A stretch of 64,000 bases of DNA from Paenibacillus xylaniclasticus (GCF_004001065.1 NZ_BIML01000005.1:62001-126000), one strand, 5' to 3'. Positions 1 to 8,105 are shown, numbered from the stretch's first letter. Notes: generated by a model not told the origin, from the letters alone. Numbers and translations are program-made.

Positions 1-369
1 GGAATACGTCACATTATTCAATATAATTTGCCGGCCATGACCACTCTTTATATTAATAACAATAGGGGCAATCAAATTAATGGTGGACCGATCAAAGGGC
101 TGATTAACGGTTACAATACAGAATACGGCCACATCTTCTGTTTTCTCAATATTCAACCCTGCGATTACTTCATCGCTAAGCTTAAACTCATACTCCGGAT
201 AAAATTCGAAAGGCGATACGACAACGAAGCCAACGTTAGCATCCGCTTCACTTTGGAGCAGCACGAATGGCATTTGATCATCGATTTTTTCCATTCGAAA
301 ATAACGATGCTCTGTAAATCCGAGTATACTGTCCCCTAAATCCAGACGTTTATCATTCATATATTCCAC
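1..369 (-). CDS. fliW: Flagellar assembly factor FliW (3' end cut by window edge)
   Basis: The reverse strand reads open from a GTG at 369 to the window edge (123 codons, no stop), so the C-terminus is missing. The translation begins VEYMNDKRLDLGDSILGF and continues with VVVSPFEFYPEYEF, as in the FliW family. FliW binds flagellin and antagonises the translational repressor CsrA. The GTG is chosen because GGAGGG lies 6 nt upstream; the ATG at 360 would be about 15 nt away. It is the last visible member of the flgM-flgN-flgK-flgL-DUF6470-fliW order known from Bacillus, where csrA and hag follow. A terminator-like hairpin lies between the DUF6470 gene and this start, so its expression may be partly uncoupled from flgKL. 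Confidence 0.92.
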   Translation of the reverse strand, partial: MEYMNDKRLDLGDSILGFTEHRYFRMEKIDDQMPFVLLQSEADANVGFVVVSPFEFYPEYEFKLSDEVIAGLNIEKTEDVAVFCIVTVNQPFDRSTINLIAPIVINIKSGHGRQIILNNVTYS

Positions 370-399
370 TTTATTCCCTCCGCATTCACTTCATCGAAA

Positions 400-441
400 A
401 ATATATTTAAAAAACAATGCTATAGCTTTCGCTATAGCATT
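400..441 (-). terminator. Intrinsic terminator between the DUF6470 gene and fliW
   Basis: A perfect 11-bp inverted repeat (416-426 / 431-441) with a 4-nt loop (GAAA on the minus strand) is followed on the minus strand by six T residues (409-414). The stem starts two bases after the upstream stop codon and ends about 45 nt before the fliW start. Confidence 0.8.
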
Positions 442-442
442 C

Positions 443-1021
443 TTATCTATACCAGTCGTATGGAGTAACCTCGATTTCAATCGTGTTCTTCTGCCGTAAG
501 TAAATTTCAAGATTGCCGCGCTGCACCTCAATATTCGGACGATGCGGGATATAATTGATTTGTACAGTTGTCGGCTCTATTGTCGTCTGGACACTGCCTG
601 CTTCATAATCCAGCTTCACATTATCGTATCCGGGAGTTCCGACTTGATAATCGACCGGATTCTCACGGAACAGCGCATCCATTGCAAGATCGGCGAACGC
701 GCTGCGCGGGTTCGTAATATCCGCCATCCGCTGCCCTTCCTCAACCTTCTTCGCCAGATGCTGCAGAAAGATTGATTGCATCTGACTGTAAATTCCGCTG
801 CTCCATTCCAAATTCGGCCCTTTACCAAGCCCATGCCATGCCTCAGAGGAGTCAATCGACAGCTTGGAATCTGAATATTCGAATTCCATCGCCCCGTTCT
901 GTGTTTCAATCGATTGCTCTCCTGACGGCGACTCCATAATTTGACGTGATGGCTCAGTCTGAATCCCTATTGCAGCATTCGTCTGCCTAATCGACAGTCT
1001 TAAATCAATCATCTCGTCCAT
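443..1021 (-). CDS. DUF6470 family flagellar-operon protein (YviE-like)
   Basis: A 192-residue soluble protein without signal peptide or membrane segment. Its place between flgL and fliW is that of B. subtilis yviE. The N-terminus (LDLRLSIRQTNAAIGIQ-like, DLRLSIRQTNAAIGIQTEP) and the C-terminal PYDWYR tail fit the DUF6470 pattern as I remember it. Molecular function is unknown; position suggests a role linked to flagellar filament junction or flagellin handling, which is inference. It starts 15 bp after the flgL stop, so it is probably cotranscribed with flgL. AGGGG precedes the ATG closely. Confidence 0.75.
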   Translation of the reverse strand: MDEMIDLRLSIRQTNAAIGIQTEPSRQIMESPSGEQSIETQNGAMEFEYSDSKLSIDSSEAWHGLGKGPNLEWSSGIYSQMQSIFLQHLAKKVEEGQRMADITNPRSAFADLAMDALFRENPVDYQVGTPGYDNVKLDYEAGSVQTTIEPTTVQINYIPHRPNIEVQRGNLEIYLRQKNTIEIEVTPYDWYR

Positions 1022-1036
1022 CCGCCCCTAGTCATC

Positions 1037-1942
1037 TTATCTCAAATAATCAATAAGCGTTCTCTGAATGACTTTAGCACCGGTAGACAGCGACGCTTGA
1101 TAGACGGCTTCCTCCTGATTGTAGCGCATAATGGTTTCGGCCATATCCGCATCCTCAACTTTACTCTGCAAATCCGTAAGGTTATAGTTCAAATCCTGCA
1201 TGCGCTGATCGATGAGATCGATTCGATTCACACGCGCCCCGACCTCCGAACGGATATTAATAACTTGCTCATACCGGGAGTTCAAACGATTAGATGCATC
1301 TAACAATGCAGCTTTATCCGCCGTTGAGATCGAGTTCGCGATATCTTTTAATGTTTTGAACAAATTATTGGCATCAGCTGTTCTGCCGAACACTTCTCCG
1401 CCCGTCACATTCGTCCCCACAGTTACTCCTGCAGCAAATCGAACTTTTATAAGCTGATTGTCAGTGTCAACGGCATTCGGAGTAAAAGCAGTAGCTGCAT
1501 CGTACGGCCTAATATCGGTCATTTGGCCGTTAAAAATATATTTGCCGTTCAACTGATCATTGCCGATCATGATGACCTGTTCATAAATTTGATTAATCTC
1601 AACCGCGATAGCGTCAAGCGCAGTTTGCGGGTTCGTATCGTTCAGAGCTTGAACCGTCAATTCCTGTGCCCGCTGGACAAGATCGCTTAACTGCCCCAGT
1701 ACCGTGTCGGTATGATCGAGCTGCGCTTTCGCTTGAGCGATATTTTTATCATATTGTTCATTCATCGCCAATTCACTGCGATAACGCAGGGAATAAGTAA
1801 TGCCTACCGGATCGTCAGACGGCTTGTTCAGCTTGCGTCCAGTCGACAATTGATTCTGCTGATCGGTCATCCGAGTCAAGTTATGGTTAATGTTACGCAT
1901 CAATTGGTTATGCATCATTCCAGAGGTAACGCGTAATGCCAT
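1037..1942 (-). CDS. flgL: Flagellar hook-associated protein 3 FlgL
   Basis: A 301-residue flagellin-superfamily protein. The N-terminal helix (ALRVTSGMMHNQLMRNINHN, then TGRKLNKPSDDPV) and the C-terminal helix (DADMAETIMRYNQEEAVYQASL) are the paired coiled-coil D0/D1 segments typical of FlgL. It forms the hook-filament junction with FlgK. It lies 25 bp after flgK, with GAGGAGG before the ATG. Length and position match B. subtilis flgL. Confidence 0.95.
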   Translation of the reverse strand: MALRVTSGMMHNQLMRNINHNLTRMTDQQNQLSTGRKLNKPSDDPVGITYSLRYRSELAMNEQYDKNIAQAKAQLDHTDTVLGQLSDLVQRAQELTVQALNDTNPQTALDAIAVEINQIYEQVIMIGNDQLNGKYIFNGQMTDIRPYDAATAFTPNAVDTDNQLIKVRFAAGVTVGTNVTGGEVFGRTADANNLFKTLKDIANSISTADKAALLDASNRLNSRYEQVINIRSEVGARVNRIDLIDQRMQDLNYNLTDLQSKVEDADMAETIMRYNQEEAVYQASLSTGAKVIQRTLIDYLR

Positions 1943-1967
1943 TCTAATTCCTCCTCACCGTTAACTA

Positions 1968-3503
1968 TTAACGTCCTACAACACCCATACCATTAATGAC
2001 TTTGTCGAGCGTCTCATCGATCGTCGTCATGAAACGAGCTGCTGCCGAGTAAGCATGCTGAAACTTGATCAGCTCTGACATCTCCTCGTCGAGCGATACT
2101 CCGCTTACCGCTTGACGGCGCGAGTCAACCTGCGTCACGATATCCTGCTGATTCGTCGCTTGACGTTCCGCTTCCTGCGTCTGCAGACCAAGCTGCCCAA
2201 TCATCGAGGCGTAGAACTCGTCCAGCGTGCCTTCTGTAATCCCGTTCTGACTTGGCACTGGCGTAAATTTAAACGGTGTTTCCTTCAAGCCTGCCATCAG
2301 ATTCGCCAGCGTGTTGTTTCCTTTGACCGTCTCAAGAGACCCGTTAATGACTGCAGTACGCATTGAGGTCGCAATATTCATCGGGTCGTTAATAATATCT
2401 TGGCTGAGCCTAATATTGTCGGCCGTAACTACACCTGTGTTGTCACTTGTGACAAAGATATCGCCCGCTAGAACCGGTGCGTTAGGCGGCGTATTAAACA
2501 GATAGCCCAGCTTGTGCAGTCCGTTAATACCTTTAACCGTAACCTCAGTATCCACAGCTAGCTGCGCCCCGTTATATGTTGATCCTGCAGGGATTGTGAT
2601 CTTAATTTCACCATTTACTAACGTATCGGCCATCGCATCGAGCTGATTCTTGTAGTCAGCTACGATCCGATCTCGCGAGATCAATAGCCCTTCTATTTCA
2701 CCGCCGACGACCCCGTTCATATTGAATTGAGCTTCCAAAGCCTGTACCGTCGTGCCCGGGGCATTAATTCCCGTTACGAGATCGATGGCTCCGACAGACA
2801 CATTGTAGCCATCCGCTGTATTGACTACCGTGACGTTAACCATTAAGGACAGCTGATCAACCAAATAGTCCCTCTGATCCATTAGATCGTTCGGGTTATC
2901 GCCGTATGCTTCGAGTCTTTTGATCTCTAAGTTCAAATCAGCGATCGATCTAGCGAGCGTATTGATCTGCTCGGTCTTGGTCGTAATATTCGCTGTCAAA
3001 TCGCTCCTTAAGTCGGTCAAGTGCTTGCTCGTCTCGTTCAATGCATCCACCAGAGCCAATGCGTTCTCACGGACGATTTTGCGTCCGGTAATGCTCTCCG
3101 GGTCTTTACTCAGGTCCGTCCAAGACGTCCAGAAATTATCCATAACTGTGCGGACGCCGGAATTCGAAGGCTCGTTAAACACCGTCTCGAGCTTGCTCAA
3201 TGTATCGGACTGAATGGACCATTCGCCAAGGCTGCGGTTCGCATTGCGAAATTGATCGTCCAGAAATTTCTCACGAACACGTGTAATGGAAGTAAATTCA
3301 ACACCGGTACCAAGCTGTCCCGGTATATTCGAACGCATGTAGCCAGGCGCTTCAATCGGACGGGATGCGACCAGATTCACCCGTTGGCGGGAGAAGCCGG
3401 GCGTATTCGCATTCGCGATATTATGGCCGGTCGTGTTAATATTGGCTTGCTCCGTGAACAGACTGCGCTTGGCGGTCTCTATGCTATGGAAGGTTGATCT
3501 CAT
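1968..3503 (-). CDS. flgK: Flagellar hook-associated protein 1 FlgK
   Basis: A 511-residue protein. The N-terminus (residues 1-40) carries the flagellar rod/hook motif NINTTGHNIANANTPGFSRQRV. The C-terminus has VSLDEEMSELIKFQHAYSAAARFMTTIDE, the conserved FlgK/FlgE C-terminal helix. It is exported through the flagellar type III apparatus and joins hook to filament. flgN, its export chaperone gene, ends 13 bp upstream and flgL follows, as expected. Confidence 0.96.
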   Translation of the reverse strand: MRSTFHSIETAKRSLFTEQANINTTGHNIANANTPGFSRQRVNLVASRPIEAPGYMRSNIPGQLGTGVEFTSITRVREKFLDDQFRNANRSLGEWSIQSDTLSKLETVFNEPSNSGVRTVMDNFWTSWTDLSKDPESITGRKIVRENALALVDALNETSKHLTDLRSDLTANITTKTEQINTLARSIADLNLEIKRLEAYGDNPNDLMDQRDYLVDQLSLMVNVTVVNTADGYNVSVGAIDLVTGINAPGTTVQALEAQFNMNGVVGGEIEGLLISRDRIVADYKNQLDAMADTLVNGEIKITIPAGSTYNGAQLAVDTEVTVKGINGLHKLGYLFNTPPNAPVLAGDIFVTSDNTGVVTADNIRLSQDIINDPMNIATSMRTAVINGSLETVKGNNTLANLMAGLKETPFKFTPVPSQNGITEGTLDEFYASMIGQLGLQTQEAERQATNQQDIVTQVDSRRQAVSGVSLDEEMSELIKFQHAYSAAARFMTTIDETLDKVINGMGVVGR

Positions 3504-3516
3504 CGGTTACACTCCT

Positions 3517-4020
3517 CTATTTTCTCGATTGGTATCGTCCGTAACCAAGCGTATCGTAACTAGGCTCTGTGGCCGGATTCTTATAGGTGTAGCTCTCATC
3601 CTCTGGCATAAGGATGACGTCGAGTGAGAACTGAACGAACTCGATGGATTGCTTAAGCAGCATCTGATTCGTCTCGTTCACCCGGCTGAGCTCGTTCACG
3701 ACTTGTCCGAGCTGCTCGTGAAGCTGCTGAAGCTTAAGCCGATCTTCGACATCGAACACGACGCTCATGAGCTGCTTCTGCGTAACCGGTACGCGAGAGT
3801 ATACTCCTTTGGCCGCCATGAATCGAGTCGATTCCATTCCGCGCTCGTTCTCAAGCTGAGCTATCCGTTTGACAAGTCGATTCTCCGCCATCATGAACTT
3901 CGTCAACTCGTTCAGTTCACCCGCGATAATCGCCTGTTTCTTGCTGTTAGCTGTCTCCAGCAGTTCCTCATGCGCCTCGACCATCTGCTCCAGCAGGCCA
4001 ATAATGTTAGCTAGCTCCAT
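3517..4020 (-). CDS. flgN: FlgN family export chaperone
   Basis: A 167-residue, largely helical and charged protein (LANIIGLLEQMVEAHEELL at the N-terminus, then a predicted coiled coil around residues 80-120). It has no signal peptide. It lies between flgM and flgK, the position of B. subtilis yvyG/flgN. FlgN proteins chaperone FlgK and FlgL to the flagellar export gate. The assignment rests on gene order plus helix-rich composition, since the family is poorly conserved in sequence. Confidence 0.87.
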   Translation of the reverse strand: MELANIIGLLEQMVEAHEELLETANSKKQAIIAGELNELTKFMMAENRLVKRIAQLENERGMESTRFMAAKGVYSRVPVTQKQLMSVVFDVEDRLKLQQLHEQLGQVVNELSRVNETNQMLLKQSIEFVQFSLDVILMPEDESYTYKNPATEPSYDTLGYGRYQSRK

Positions 4021-4044
4021 ATCGTCCCCCCATGCTTCCGATGA

Positions 4045-4329
4045 TTAGTTCCGATCCTGCTGCCTGAGGTACGGAAGAAGCTTCTCCGCCACCTTACCTG
4101 CGTCTACATAATAAGTGCCTGTCGATACTTGATTCTTCAGCTCTTCGATTTGCTTCTGACGCTCAGGAGACTGTACGCCCTGCTGCGATTGCAGCATCTC
4201 TTTCGCTTCTGTTGAGATCTGAACATCGTCTCGTTTCTTCTTGCCGATGCTTTCAAATACGCGTTGTCCGTTGTTCTTATGATAAGGGTTAATAGCGCCA
4301 ATACGCTGAGTTTCATTAATTTTCATCAT
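4045..4329 (-). CDS. flgM: Anti-sigma-28 (sigma-D) factor FlgM
   Basis: A 94-residue protein with the FlgM signature: KINETQRIGAINPYHK near the N-terminus, DDVQISTEAKEMLQ in the middle and a C-terminal helix with TGTYYVDAGKVAEKLLPYL. FlgM binds and inhibits sigma-D until the hook is complete and FlgM is exported. A candidate sigma-D promoter sits 58-85 bp upstream, giving the expected feedback loop. It heads the flgM-flgN-flgK-flgL run. Confidence 0.94.
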   Translation of the reverse strand: MMKINETQRIGAINPYHKNNGQRVFESIGKKKRDDVQISTEAKEMLQSQQGVQSPERQKQIEELKNQVSTGTYYVDAGKVAEKLLPYLRQQDRN

Positions 4330-4365
4330 CTATCGCTCCGATCGTTCCAGCCTGAAATAAAACAA

Positions 4366-4394
4366 GCCGATAATCAACTAATGTTATTATCGGC
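4366..4394 (-). terminator. Hairpin upstream of flgM, overlapping the sigma-D -10
   Basis: A perfect 9-bp inverted repeat (4366-4374 / 4386-4394) with an 11-nt loop is followed on the minus strand by TTGTTTTATTTC. It would terminate transcripts reading through from comFA-comFC-yvyF. The 5' arm is itself the -10 element of the flgM promoter, so transcripts started there should lack that arm. Confidence 0.55.
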
Positions 4395-4414
4395 CGTCAT
4401 ATTGGAATTGTTTA
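4387..4414 (-). promoter_or_regulatory. Candidate sigma-D promoter of flgM
   Basis: On the minus strand TAAA (4411-4414) is followed after 16 nt by GCCGATAA (4387-4394). The sigma-D consensus is TAAA-N15-GCCGATAT, so this is 7/8 at -10 with a spacer one base longer than ideal. A sigma-D promoter before flgM is established in B. subtilis. Confidence 0.7.
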
Positions 4415-4461
4415 TAGAATTGCTTCATACCGTGAAAATGTGTGAAAATCTTCTTCCCGTC

Positions 4462-4869
4462 TCAATCCCTGCGGTCTTCTTCAGGAGTCTGATAAACAAC
4501 GGTGCCTCGTTTCACGTTATGATCCGGTTTTTGGTTCAGGTTCAGCTTGCTAATATCCTTCTGCAAGCGTGTTCTGCACGAATCGCATATGTTGCCCTCG
4601 CGAATCATCTGTCCGCATGTCTCACATGGATAACCGAGATTCGGCGCATCCATAAGTGAGATACGTCCTTCCCGGATAAACTTTGTAATTTGAGGAATGC
4701 TTACCTCGGTTGCCTCCGATACCTCGTAGATCGTAGCCCCACGATTCTCGCGTAAATATTGTGCACAAAGCTCGTACATATGATCCGTCTCCTTAATACA
4801 TACCGGACAGATCTCCTGCGGATTTTTCAAATACAGCCTGCCACAGCGTGGACAATTGTCTAAGTTCAT
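4462..4869 (-). CDS. yvyF: YvyF-type flagellar operon zinc-ribbon protein (TIGR03826-like)
   Basis: About 135 residues starting MNLDNCPRCGRLYL. This ATG follows AAAGGGG at 9 nt and begins right at the first conserved motif, so I prefer it to the ATG at 4896. There are two Cys4 zinc ribbons: CPRC...CPVC near the N-terminus and CETCGQMIREGNICDSC in the second half. Between them is a helix-turn-helix-like stretch (GATIYEVSEATEVSIPQITKFI). It sits between comFC and flgM as in B. subtilis. Function is unproven; a regulatory role in flagellar gene expression is inferred from the domains. Confidence 0.85.
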   Translation of the reverse strand: MNLDNCPRCGRLYLKNPQEICPVCIKETDHMYELCAQYLRENRGATIYEVSEATEVSIPQITKFIREGRISLMDAPNLGYPCETCGQMIREGNICDSCRTRLQKDISKLNLNQKPDHNVKRGTVVYQTPEEDRRD

Positions 4870-4987
4870 TCGGTCCAGCCCCTTTGGCCCTCTCATGGCC
4901 GCTTCTAGTTTTATTCCTATTCTACCTTACTTTTGTCGATTTTTCATCGCTTTTTTTGCAGAATTCATCCTTATGTCATACATATTG

Positions 4988-5971
4988 TTACGATCTCGCC
5001 AATGTAATGGCATACACATAAACATTTCGTTCAGGTGCATATTGCTGTAACTTTGTCATAATAGCCTCCGAGCAAGCCTCGATTGTACTGCCAGTCGTAT
5101 AAATATCATCGATGAGCAAAATTCTGATCGGCTGAGATACAGACATTTGCCGATCGGTTCGAAGGAGACCTTGAGCAGGCTTGCATGACATTCCGCGGTC
5201 ACGACGCTGCCGCTGCATATTCAACCGAAGTCGGCTTATGAGATTGACAGACGCTTCAGAGGAAACAGAAGATCTATGCGCCCGTGCGGACATATCCTGC
5301 AAAAATGTATGCATGACCGCCTCATCTGCAACAAATAATCCCTTCGTGCTCTTTAGCCGTGCATGTCGTGATTGCAAGCTCTTCTTCTCCGAGTGCCGCG
5401 TACGAATGAGCAGCTTGTATAGCGGCAAGCCTCTTCTGTCACAAAGCTGCCCTGCGAGCAGCTCAGCCTGATTAAAACCTCTCTCCGCCAGACGTTCAGC
5501 GCTGACAGGCACCGGTATGATCGCATCCCACCGATGACTGGCGTCGCGGCTTTGGAGCGTCGCCTCAAGACGGCACCAGGCGATATCGAGCATGTCTGCC
5601 AAGGGCTGCGCCAGCCGTTCGTCTCCGCGGTACTTGAACTGTGCGAGCCACTCCCGAACCTGGTCATTGTATCGGACAGCGCTACGGCTGCATATGAAAT
5701 TGGCATTGTCCCGCCTTATACAGTCGCCGCAAGGATCTGGCCGACCGCATACGACACATGCAATAGGTCCAATCCACGCGATTCCTAAAGCGCAGTCGCG
5801 GCAAATATCGTGAAGCACCGCTTCCTTCGGCAGCGTTATACGCACTTCCGGTAACAAATGCACGCCGGAAGCAGGCGTCCGGCATAACGGGCATGGACGG
5901 GCCGATTCGCTGAGCAGCCCGCCAAGCTGTACAGCTGCGGTACGGAGGATAGGAGTCAAATGCCGAATCAA
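4988..5971 (-). CDS. comFC: ComFC family competence protein (phosphoribosyltransferase-like), with internal insertion
   Basis: A 327-residue protein starting at a TTG that overlaps the comFA stop by 4 bp (TTGA), with GAGGTG 8 nt upstream. The N-terminus has zinc-ligand pairs (CPLC, CRDC, CVVCGRPDPCGDC). The middle has the family motif IPVPVSAERLAERGFNQAELLA. The C-terminus has the PRPP-binding loop ILLIDDIYTTGSTIEAC. Family members are usually about 220-250 residues. The excess is mainly a basic, Ser/Arg-rich stretch of roughly 60 residues just before the PRPP loop. ComFC is needed for DNA uptake or integration in competence. No comFB is present between comFA and comFC, unlike B. subtilis. 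Confidence 0.9.
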   Translation of the reverse strand: MIRHLTPILRTAAVQLGGLLSESARPCPLCRTPASGVHLLPEVRITLPKEAVLHDICRDCALGIAWIGPIACVVCGRPDPCGDCIRRDNANFICSRSAVRYNDQVREWLAQFKYRGDERLAQPLADMLDIAWCRLEATLQSRDASHRWDAIIPVPVSAERLAERGFNQAELLAGQLCDRRGLPLYKLLIRTRHSEKKSLQSRHARLKSTKGLFVADEAVMHTFLQDMSARAHRSSVSSEASVNLISRLRLNMQRQRRDRGMSCKPAQGLLRTDRQMSVSQPIRILLIDDIYTTGSTIEACSEAIMTKLQQYAPERNVYVYAITLARS

Positions 5972-7986
5972 TCGCTGCTCACCTCATTCACAGGCTGCAA
6001 CTTGCTAAATAAGAAGCCTTTGGCCTTCGCTTCTCTGTTCATACTCTTGATTTGTTTAATGGCGCTCAGCTGTGAGAGACTGCGCACCGGCGCGCAAAAA
6101 TATACCCGTCCATCGGGATCGTCCTTGGACCTTCCGGCACGGCCAGCCATCTGCACAAGCGAGGCTTCATCGAACAATCTTCCGTCCGCATCCAAAATAA
6201 ACACGTCACTGTGAGTGACCGTTACCCCTCTCTCCAAAATCGTCGTCGTCACCAGAACGCGAAGCTGCCGCTCGCGAAATGATTGAACATGATGGGATCG
6301 ATCTTCATCCTTCGATGAGGTCGCACCAATCGGCACGCCGGGAAGCGCCGCCCGAAGCAGGCTTGCTGTCGGCTCGGCATGGCGAATCTGCTGAACGAAC
6401 ACAAAGCACTGAGCTCCGCGTTCAATGGACGCTCTTAACCGCAATAACAACGATGACGGGACGCGGCGCTGTGCGATGAGCTTGGCTACCTGCGGTATAC
6501 GAACATATATCGGCACCGGCAGCGGATAGCGGTGATACCTGACTGGCACGCGAACGTATTCGAGCTTCTTCCGTCTTGCAGCTAGCTGTAGCGCTCTTGA
6601 CGGCGTGGCTGTCAGCAGAATAACAGCCCCGCCCGGTACAGATGCCTTCGCCGCTGCATATTGAAGACGCAGATCTCCATGATATGGAAAGGCGTCCAGC
6701 TCATCAACGATGACCAGCTGGAAATATTCATGGAACCGAAACAATTGATGGGTCGTCGCCAGCATAATCTCGCCTTCGTCCCACCGCTGCTCGCTCCCCC
6801 CGTACAGCGTTACAACGCGTGCTTCCGGGAATGCCCGGCGAATTCGAGGATCAAGCTCCAGCACGACATCACGGCGAGGCGTCGCCACAAGCGCCCTCCC
6901 TCCTGAAGCAAGAGCCGCTTCAATGAGCGGAAACACCATCTCTGTCTTACCCGCTCCTGTTACTGCCCACAGCAGGAACGGGGTATTGATGCGCGCAGAA
7001 GCTTGCGTAGCGGTAAGCTGCAGCCTCGGAAGCGCATATTGCAGCGCGGCCGAGGCTGCAGCATGCTGCGCTGGGCTGAGCCCCCAGCGCGCATCCGGCG
7101 CCGCCGGCACGCGCCCGCCACGCCCGCGCGCCGCGGCGCTAGGCTGCGCCGCCTTCGGCACGGCGGCGCGGTGCGCGTATGCGAGACCTTCCATGCCTCC
7201 ACCTAGGATTAGCAGCCCGCACTCGCGGCTGCGTCCCATGGTGAGGCATGCCTCGCAATACGCGCACGCGGATGAACCGCACGCTTCGCATGCGGTGCGG
7301 TTCATCCGCTCTTCGCCGCTGCCGCATCGCAGGCAGCGGCGGCCCCCGCGCCGAAGCGGCGCGGGCAGCAGCCGGCGCAGCGGCGAAGCCGCCGGCTGCG
7401 AAGCTGCGACTGCGGTCCGCAGTCGCAGCTGGCCGCGAAGCGCGGCCAGCTGGAGCGCGGCAGACAGCGCGCTCCAATCGCCGGCGGCCGCCCGGCATAT
7501 AGGCGGCCCGGCGGCGAGCAGCTGCTGCGCTTCGCCAAGCAGCGCAGCCCGACCGTTCAGCCGTGCAGCTATGGCGCGCACCGCTTCTTCGCTGATCATC
7601 GTCGAATCCCTCGTCGATGATACACCAAGCTCGATCGATTCGATCGAGCCTGCCGCTCTGATCCCCTCTTCTCCACTACACACAGCAGCTTGACGTACAA
7701 GCAGCCGCATCGCTTCATGATCGCTCATTCTTCTATTCTTGCTTCTTGCCCTCCAACGTTCAACAGCATCTACAGCAATGCCTAATGGCAGCTGCGGCTT
7801 CCATAAATAAATCGAGCTGAACACTTCCCCTACCTTAGCTGCTGCACCACTAAAGCTATCTCCGCCTGCCAATGCTTCATGTCCTGACTGTACAGCTCGC
7901 CAGTAATAAATATCGGCTTGAATTGCAATTGTCCAATAGGCTTTCCAAATCTCTTTGCAACGAATAATGTAGAGCTGAACCTTCAT
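5968..7986 (-). CDS. comFA: ComFA family DNA-uptake helicase with long N-terminal extension
   Basis: A 672-residue superfamily-2 helicase. Walker A is TGAGKTEM near residue 344 and the DEAD-type box is DELDAF near residue 427. Motif III-like LLTATPSR and the C-terminal TTTILERGVT...QMAGRAGR follow. A cysteine cluster (CLRC, CEAC, CAYCEAC) near residues 217-245 matches the ComFA zinc finger. ComFA is the ATPase that helps pull transforming single-stranded DNA through the membrane. B. subtilis ComFA is about 460 residues, so this protein has roughly 200 extra N-terminal residues. Residues about 146-323 are Ala/Arg/Leu-rich, very GC-rich at DNA level and full of perfect inverted repeats. Start: AAGGAGG lies 8 nt upstream. 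comFC follows with a 4-bp overlap. Confidence 0.93.
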   Translation of the reverse strand: MKVQLYIIRCKEIWKAYWTIAIQADIYYWRAVQSGHEALAGGDSFSGAAAKVGEVFSSIYLWKPQLPLGIAVDAVERWRARSKNRRMSDHEAMRLLVRQAAVCSGEEGIRAAGSIESIELGVSSTRDSTMISEEAVRAIAARLNGRAALLGEAQQLLAAGPPICRAAAGDWSALSAALQLAALRGQLRLRTAVAASQPAASPLRRLLPAPLRRGGRRCLRCGSGEERMNRTACEACGSSACAYCEACLTMGRSRECGLLILGGGMEGLAYAHRAAVPKAAQPSAAARGRGGRVPAAPDARWGLSPAQHAAASAALQYALPRLQLTATQASARINTPFLLWAVTGAGKTEMVFPLIEAALASGGRALVATPRRDVVLELDPRIRRAFPEARVVTLYGGSEQRWDEGEIMLATTHQLFRFHEYFQLVIVDELDAFPYHGDLRLQYAAAKASVPGGAVILLTATPSRALQLAARRKKLEYVRVPVRYHRYPLPVPIYVRIPQVAKLIAQRRVPSSLLLRLRASIERGAQCFVFVQQIRHAEPTASLLRAALPGVPIGATSSKDEDRSHHVQSFRERQLRVLVTTTILERGVTVTHSDVFILDADGRLFDEASLVQMAGRAGRSKDDPDGRVYFCAPVRSLSQLSAIKQIKSMNREAKAKGFLFSKLQPVNEVSSD
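7017..7548. repeat. Cluster of perfect inverted repeats inside comFA
   Basis: At least eleven perfect inverted repeats lie almost end to end: 7017-7029/7050-7062 (13 bp), 7146-7153/7162-7169 (8), 7268-7281/7296-7309 (14), 7314-7323/7332-7341 (10), 7345-7353/7357-7365 (9, loop AAG), 7368-7377/7390-7399 (10), 7402-7415/7417-7430 (14, one-base centre), 7426-7437/7441-7452 (12, loop AAG), 7451-7459/7468-7476 (9), 7486-7492/7502-7508 (7) and 7524-7531/7541-7548 (8). A 12-bp palindrome sits at 7243-7254. Stem sequences differ, so this is not one repeat copied many times. The reading frame stays open throughout. Confidence 0.85.
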
Positions 7987-8062
7987 CCTTAATGCCTCCT
8001 TCCCAAGGATATAAACCCAATAATCAATTTCGCTTCAATCCCCCCCTCGATTAACTCACAAC

Positions 8063-8105
8063 AAAAAAAGCACACCCCTCGCTCTTAAGCGATAGGAGTG
8101 TGCTT
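8063..8105 (-). terminator. Intrinsic terminator after the 8205-8681 gene
   Basis: The minus strand has a long hairpin whose outer stem is 8068-8075 / 8098-8105, with an inner stem around 8077-8095, followed by seven T residues (8063-8069). It ends the transcript about 100 bp after the gene's stop and separates it from comFA. Confidence 0.8.

Noticed and set aside
28-339. 103-codon plus-strand frame at the left edge
   Set aside because: It is the shadow of fliW, which is clearly encoded on the minus strand in this interval.
6923-7693. 256-codon plus-strand frame in comFA
   Set aside because: Composition (Arg, Ala, Pro, Ser) follows the GC-rich opposite strand; no start signal and no family resemblance.
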